This document shows positions 60,600 to 64,000 of a DNA stretch of 64,000 bases, in pieces; the stretch's first letter is position 1, and every line of letters begins with the position of its first letter. Both the position numbers and the translations under genes were made by a program. Origin of the DNA: CAVQRB01 sp963715055 (GTDB lineage Bacteria; Pseudomonadota; Alphaproteobacteria; Rhodobacterales; Rhodobacteraceae); the NCBI GenBank assembly GCA_963715055.1, contig CAVQRB010000017.1:1-64000 (forward strand), in the 5' to 3' direction. The notes under the pieces were generated by a model. It was not told the origin of the DNA. It did no database searches and worked only from the letters and a program-made list of their open reading frames with translations.

Positions 60600-61209
60600 G
60601 CGCGGATATCATCACGGTAACCTGCGCCAGGCGCTGATCGACGCGGCGCTGGAATTGATCGAACTGCGCGGTCCAACCGGCTTCACCCTCTCGGAGGCGG
60701 CAAAGCAGGCGGGCGTGACCCCGGCGGCGGTCTACCGGCATTTCGAAGGGCGCGAGGACCTGATCGCCGAGGCCGCGCGTCAGGGCTATGAAATCTTCGC
60801 CGATCTGATGGAACATGCCTATCAGAAAGGCCAGCCTTCCGCGCTGGCCGCGTTTTCCGCGACGGGACGGGCCTATCTCGCTTTCGCACGGGAATATCCC
60901 GGCCACTACATCGCGATGTTTGAAAGCGGTATCTCCGTCAACCGGACGCCGGAGCTTGCCGCGATCGCGGCCAGGGCCAATGAGGTGCTGGAAAAAGCGG
61001 CCACAGACCTCAGCCAGCATATCCCCGCCGACAAGCGACCCCCCGCCTCCATGTTCTCCGCGCATATCTGGGCGATGAGCCACGGCGTCGTCGAGCTTTT
61101 CGCGCGCAATTCACCGGGCCGTGCCTCACCGTTTCCCCCCGATGACCTGTTGGAGACAGGAATCGGCATCTATCTGCGCGGCCTCGGCCTGATCCGGCCG
61201 GACGAGTGA
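60592..61209 (+). CDS. TetR/AcrR-family transcriptional regulator
   Basis: 205 residues. The N-terminal helix-turn-helix is at about 10-55 (TGFTLSEAAKQAGVTPAAVYRHFEGREDLI); the C-terminal ligand-binding domain is not similar to a known sensor. TetR regulators repress their own or neighbouring genes and release on binding a small molecule. The gene overlaps ppk2 by eight bases. A 22-base palindrome about 105 bases beyond its end could be its operator. Confidence 0.9.
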   Translation: MPKRGYHHGNLRQALIDAALELIELRGPTGFTLSEAAKQAGVTPAAVYRHFEGREDLIAEAARQGYEIFADLMEHAYQKGQPSALAAFSATGRAYLAFAREYPGHYIAMFESGISVNRTPELAAIAARANEVLEKAATDLSQHIPADKRPPASMFSAHIWAMSHGVVELFARNSPGRASPFPPDDLLETGIGIYLRGLGLIRPDE

Positions 61210-61314
61210 GACAGAAACCTGCGATTGCGAAACGAGGCGGGTGAGATATCGGGCGCACAGGCGCTGCAAACCCACATTCCCCTGACATCGACGCCGGGAT
61301 TGCACTCCCGAAAA

Positions 61315-61342
61315 GAGTGTCCGTGAGGTTTCACGGACACTT
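61315..61342. promoter_or_regulatory. Long perfect palindrome upstream of the GST-like gene
   Basis: AGTGTCCGTGA (61316-61326) and TCACGGACACT (61331-61341) form a perfect 11-base inverted repeat around a 4-base centre, extended by a G-T pair at 61315/61342. No T-run follows, so it is not an ordinary terminator. It lies 89 bases ahead of the GST-like start and 106 bases after the TetR stop. An operator for the TetR-type protein is a plausible use; that is inference. Confidence 0.45.
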
Positions 61343-61430
61343 GACGCCAAACCGTTGCATTTGAGGTGGCGGAGTTGCCCCCTGACCCTCTATGCAGGGG
61401 CAACAACATCTCGCCAGCATCAGGACAGTC

Positions 61431-62378
61431 ATGACCGATCCAGCCGCCGAAATCATCCTGCACAACTATCCGCAGTCCCCCGTCGCCGAAAAGGCGCGCG
61501 TCGCCTTCGGGATCAAGGGGCTTGCGTGGCGCAACGTGGAAATCCCGCGACTGGCACCCAAGCCGATGCTGACGAAACTGACGGGTGGATATCGCCGCAC
61601 CCCGGTGATGCAGATCGGCGCCGACATCTATTGCGATTCTGCCTGCATCATCCGGGAGCTGGAACGGCGCTTCCCCTCGCCGACCTTCTTTCCGACAAAA
61701 GACGCAGGCCTGATGTGGGCGCTGAGCCGCTGGACAGACGGCGCATTTTTCGATCTCGGCGTGAAGATCGTGCTGGGGTCCGCCGGTGATGCCCTGCCGC
61801 AGGATTTTGCGCAGGATCGCGGGCGGCTCTATTTCGGACCGGACTGGGCCAAGGGCCTCAAGGCCGCCAATGCCGCCCTGCCCCATCTTGCGACCCAGGC
61901 CCGCTCCCCTCTTGGCTGGATCAATGCGCAACTGGCGGACGGGCGCGCCTTCCTGCTTGGCGACGCGCCGGCGGCCATTGATGTTCAGGTCTACTGCGTT
62001 GTCTGGTTCCTGCGCGGACGCTGGGACAAGGCACCGGCGTTTCTGTCCGAATTTCCCGATCTCGAACGCTGGGCGGCCAATATCGAAGCGATCGGGCACG
62101 GCACGGTATCAAAGATGACGCCGGAAGCCGCGATCGAGCGGGCCACGGCCTGCACGCCCGACATGACGGAGGCCTCCGATCCGCAGGACCCGCAGGGCCT
62201 GCGCCCGGGGATGCGCGTGACCGTGCATCCGGACGTGGATGGCGGTGAGCAGCCGGTGACGGGCACGGTGCTCCGCTCCTCCGCCGATACGATCGTGCTC
62301 TGCCGCGAGGAGGCGGATGTGGGCAAGATCGCCGTGCACTTCCCGCGTGCCGGATACCGCGTGGACCCTGACACCTGA
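61431..62378 (+). CDS. Glutathione S-transferase-like protein with extra C-terminal domain
   Basis: 315 residues. Residues 1-90 are a thioredoxin-like N-domain (IILHNYPQSPVAEKARVAFG, with GGYRRTPVMQIG and YCDSACIIRELE); about 95-220 are the all-helical C-domain of GST proteins. The last about 80 residues (GLRPGMRVTVHPDVDGGE, GTVLRSSADTIVLCREE, GKIAVHFPRAGYRV) form an additional beta-rich unit not found in ordinary GSTs. Substrate and partner are unknown. The start is the ATG at 61431; the frame opens at 61392. Confidence 0.85.
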   Translation: MTDPAAEIILHNYPQSPVAEKARVAFGIKGLAWRNVEIPRLAPKPMLTKLTGGYRRTPVMQIGADIYCDSACIIRELERRFPSPTFFPTKDAGLMWALSRWTDGAFFDLGVKIVLGSAGDALPQDFAQDRGRLYFGPDWAKGLKAANAALPHLATQARSPLGWINAQLADGRAFLLGDAPAAIDVQVYCVVWFLRGRWDKAPAFLSEFPDLERWAANIEAIGHGTVSKMTPEAAIERATACTPDMTEASDPQDPQGLRPGMRVTVHPDVDGGEQPVTGTVLRSSADTIVLCREEADVGKIAVHFPRAGYRVDPDT

Positions 62379-62479
62379 GGCGCCCCACCCGCTGGGAAAT
62401 TCGCAGGGCTTGATGTGGATCAACGCCAGCGCGAGTCCTTGGGCCGTATGGTAATGACCAACAGTGACGGAGTTTCATC

Positions 62480-62869
62480 ATGCGTTTTCTTCTGACAATC
62501 CTGTTGGCGATGAGCAGTCCCGCTCTGGCGCAGGACGCCGAACGCGGCGAGGCGCTTTTCAGCCTGCATTGCGCCTCCTGTCACGGGCGCGAGGCACAGG
62601 GCAACGGCCCCATGGCGAGCGTGCTGACGGTGCAGCCCTCGAACCTGACGACCTTGACCCAACGGTATGACGGGGTGTTTCCGGTCGAGCGTGTGGTCAC
62701 CCGGATCGACGGGCGCGATCCGCTGGTCAGCCACGGCAGCGACATGCCGGTTTATGGATGGTTCTTCGAAGGTCAGGACGTGACGGCGAAAACCGCAAGC
62801 GGACAGCCGATCCTGACCAGTCAGCCCGTCATCGACCTCATGGCCTGGCTCGAGTCGGTGCAGCAGTAA
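62480..62869 (+). CDS. Small periplasmic c-type cytochrome
   Basis: 129 residues: signal peptide (MRFLLTILLAMSSPALA, cut before QDAERG), then a single class I cytochrome c module with CASCH at 31-35 and a methionine ligand candidate in the DMPVYGWFF region. Such proteins carry electrons in the periplasm. It converges on choV with four bases between stops. No redox partner is adjacent. Confidence 0.9.
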   Translation: MRFLLTILLAMSSPALAQDAERGEALFSLHCASCHGREAQGNGPMASVLTVQPSNLTTLTQRYDGVFPVERVVTRIDGRDPLVSHGSDMPVYGWFFEGQDVTAKTASGQPILTSQPVIDLMAWLESVQQ

Positions 62870-62873
62870 GGCG

Positions 62874-63905
62874 TCAGGAGAGCTTTCGCGGGTCGAGCAG
62901 TCGGGCAATGACGCCGCGCCGGTTGATCTGTCCGATGCTCACCCCGTCGCGTTCTACCGCGACCGGACCGTCCTCGGCCACAAGATGGCGCATCACGTCT
63001 TCGAGTTTGGCGGCAGCGGGTACCGACTTGGTGCAGCGGTCCGATCCCGGCTCCATCACATCCTCCGCCCTGAGCACGCCGAGGGGGTTCATATGCGCCA
63101 CGAAATCCGCGACATAATCATTGACCGGATTGGAGAAGATGTCCTGCGGCGTGCCGCATTGCACGATGCGCCCGCCTTCCATGATGGCAATGCGGTCGCC
63201 AAGTTTGAAGGCTTCGTCGAGATCATGGCTCACGAAGATGATGGTGCGCTTGAGATCGCGCTGCAACTCCAGCAACTCGTCCTGAAGCCGGGTGCGGATC
63301 AGCGGATCGAGAGCCGAGAAGGGCTCATCCATCAGCAGGATCGGTGCTTTGGTCACGAAGGCACGCGCAAGCCCCACGCGCTGCTGCATGCCGCCTGACA
63401 ACTCCCCGACCTTGCGTTCGGCCCAGTCGGACAGGCCCACGATCTTCAACTGCGCATCCACCCGCGCCTGCCGTTCGGCCTTCGGAATTTCCGCCAGTTC
63501 GAGGCCAAGCGCCACGTTGTCGCGGACGGTGCGCCAGGGCAGCAGGCCAAACTGCTGAAACACCATCGACACGCATTCGCGGCGGACCCGGCGCAGATCG
63601 TTCGCATCGCTCTTGACCACGTCGCAGGACCAGTCGCCGTCAAAGACCCGCACCGACCCGCGCACCACCGGGTTGAGCCCGTTGACCGCGCGCAGGAGCG
63701 TCGATTTGCCGGAGCCCGAGAGCCCCATCAGCACGAGGATCTCGCCCGAGGCGACCTTCAGCGCGCAATCATGCACCCCGAGGATCTGCCCCGTGGCCTG
63801 CTCCACCTCGGCGCGTGTCTTGCCTGCGTCCATATCCGGCAGGGCCTTCTCCGGCGTATTGCCGAAGACGATGGATACGTTGTCGAATTCCACGGCGGTG
63901 GTCAT
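62874..63905 (-). CDS. choV: Choline/glycine betaine ABC transporter ATP-binding protein (ChoV/ProV type)
   Basis: 343 residues. Walker A GLSGSGKST is at 61-69, the signature LSGGMQQRVGLARA follows, Walker B is ILLMDEPFSALDP, and the switch histidine is in FVSHDLDEAFKLG. The N-terminal sequence DAGKTRAEVEQATGQILGVH is that of the ChoV branch in alphaproteobacteria, with a C-terminal CBS-like regulatory end. It powers import of choline or related quaternary amines for osmoprotection. The start codon overlaps the stop of the permease gene (ATGA). Confidence 0.93.
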   Translation of the reverse strand: MTTAVEFDNVSIVFGNTPEKALPDMDAGKTRAEVEQATGQILGVHDCALKVASGEILVLMGLSGSGKSTLLRAVNGLNPVVRGSVRVFDGDWSCDVVKSDANDLRRVRRECVSMVFQQFGLLPWRTVRDNVALGLELAEIPKAERQARVDAQLKIVGLSDWAERKVGELSGGMQQRVGLARAFVTKAPILLMDEPFSALDPLIRTRLQDELLELQRDLKRTIIFVSHDLDEAFKLGDRIAIMEGGRIVQCGTPQDIFSNPVNDYVADFVAHMNPLGVLRAEDVMEPGSDRCTKSVPAAAKLEDVMRHLVAEDGPVAVERDGVSIGQINRRGVIARLLDPRKLS

Positions 63906-64000
63906 TTGCGGTCGACCCTGAGCATACGGTCTAGCATGATCGCCACGACCACGATGATGAAACCGCTCTCGAAGCCGAGCGAAGTATTGACCTGGTTGAG
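63902..64000 (-). CDS. choW: Choline/glycine betaine ABC transporter permease, C-terminal end (cut by window)
   Basis: Only 32 residues and the stop codon are visible: QVNTSLGFESGFIIVVVAIMLDRML and a basic end. That pattern matches the C-terminus of ProW/ChoW permeases, and the overlap with choV fits the operon. The rest of the gene and its binding protein lie outside the window. Confidence 0.8.
   Translation of the reverse strand, partial: LNQVNTSLGFESGFIIVVVAIMLDRMLRVDRK

Overview
The window is a dense, GC-rich stretch of chromosome from an alphaproteobacterium, almost certainly a member of the Rhodobacterales (roseobacter group). The main reasons are the chain nifR3/dusB-ntrB-ntrC-ntrY-ntrX-(insert)-trkA-trkH-hfq-hflX, an NtrC without the sigma-54 contact loop, the DUF6456/DUF6477 pair, a metal-site HemB of the proteobacterial type, and a ChoV-type choline transporter ATPase. 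No rRNA, tRNA, CRISPR array, prophage or insertion sequence was recognised. About 60 protein genes are supported. Two genes are cut by the window ends (an M32 carboxypeptidase on the left, a choline/betaine permease on the right).

Layout. 1-5.2 kb: M32 peptidase, heme A synthase, an RNA methyltransferase, a ThiE-like protein and a HupE/UreJ membrane protein whose start codon abuts that of a divergent DUF4198 gene. 6.0-8.6 kb: pseudouridine salvage (psuK-psuG) and a DUF502 membrane protein. 8.6-10.8 kb: patatin-like lipase and 3-hydroxybutyrate dehydrogenase on the minus strand, with TGC/GCA inverted repeats that look like PhaR-type operators, followed by a candidate small RNA with its own promoter and terminator. 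10.9-16.9 kb: YejA-like binding protein, XRE-cupin regulator, acyl-CoA synthetase, DsbA-like protein and a drug efflux pump. 16.9-22.7 kb: mfd, a membrane protein, hemB, a SYLF-domain protein. 22.7-24.0 kb: a lower-GC patch with a GNAT acetyltransferase.

24.0-29.5 kb: a beta-hydroxyacid dehydrogenase, a penicillin-acylase-family hydrolase, rluE, hflX and hfq. 29.7-41.5 kb: the potassium uptake genes trkH/trkA and the nitrogen regulatory block ntrX/ntrY/ntrC/ntrB/dusB, all on the minus strand. They are interrupted by two plus-strand genes (a lipoprotein gene with a frameshift, and a double SnoaL-like protein). 41.6-45.0 kb: ispD-ispF-pgpA-cinA operon, a RatA/COQ10-type protein, hpt, and a 55-codon membrane protein with a TTG start. 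45-50.3 kb: two c-type cytochromes, lipA, a methyltransferase, and the DUF6456/DUF6477 pair around a 325-base spacer.

50.3-64 kb: a non-pyrrolysine MttB-family methyltransferase, guaA flanked by inverted copies of a short repeat, two EamA exporters, a FadL-family outer membrane protein, a P-loop protein, metA (with the residue predicting acetyl-CoA use), an alpha/beta hydrolase, ppk2, a TetR regulator, a GST-like protein with an extra C-terminal domain, a small cytochrome c and the choVW end of a choline transporter.

The window is mainly housekeeping and regulatory. The observations most worth following are the orphan small RNA unit near 10.7 kb, the TGC-rich operators in front of bdhA, the insertion that splits the ntr-trk cluster, the overlooked short gene at 44.84 kb, and the inverted repeats around guaA and in front of the GST-like gene. 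No wholly new multi-gene system could be defended.
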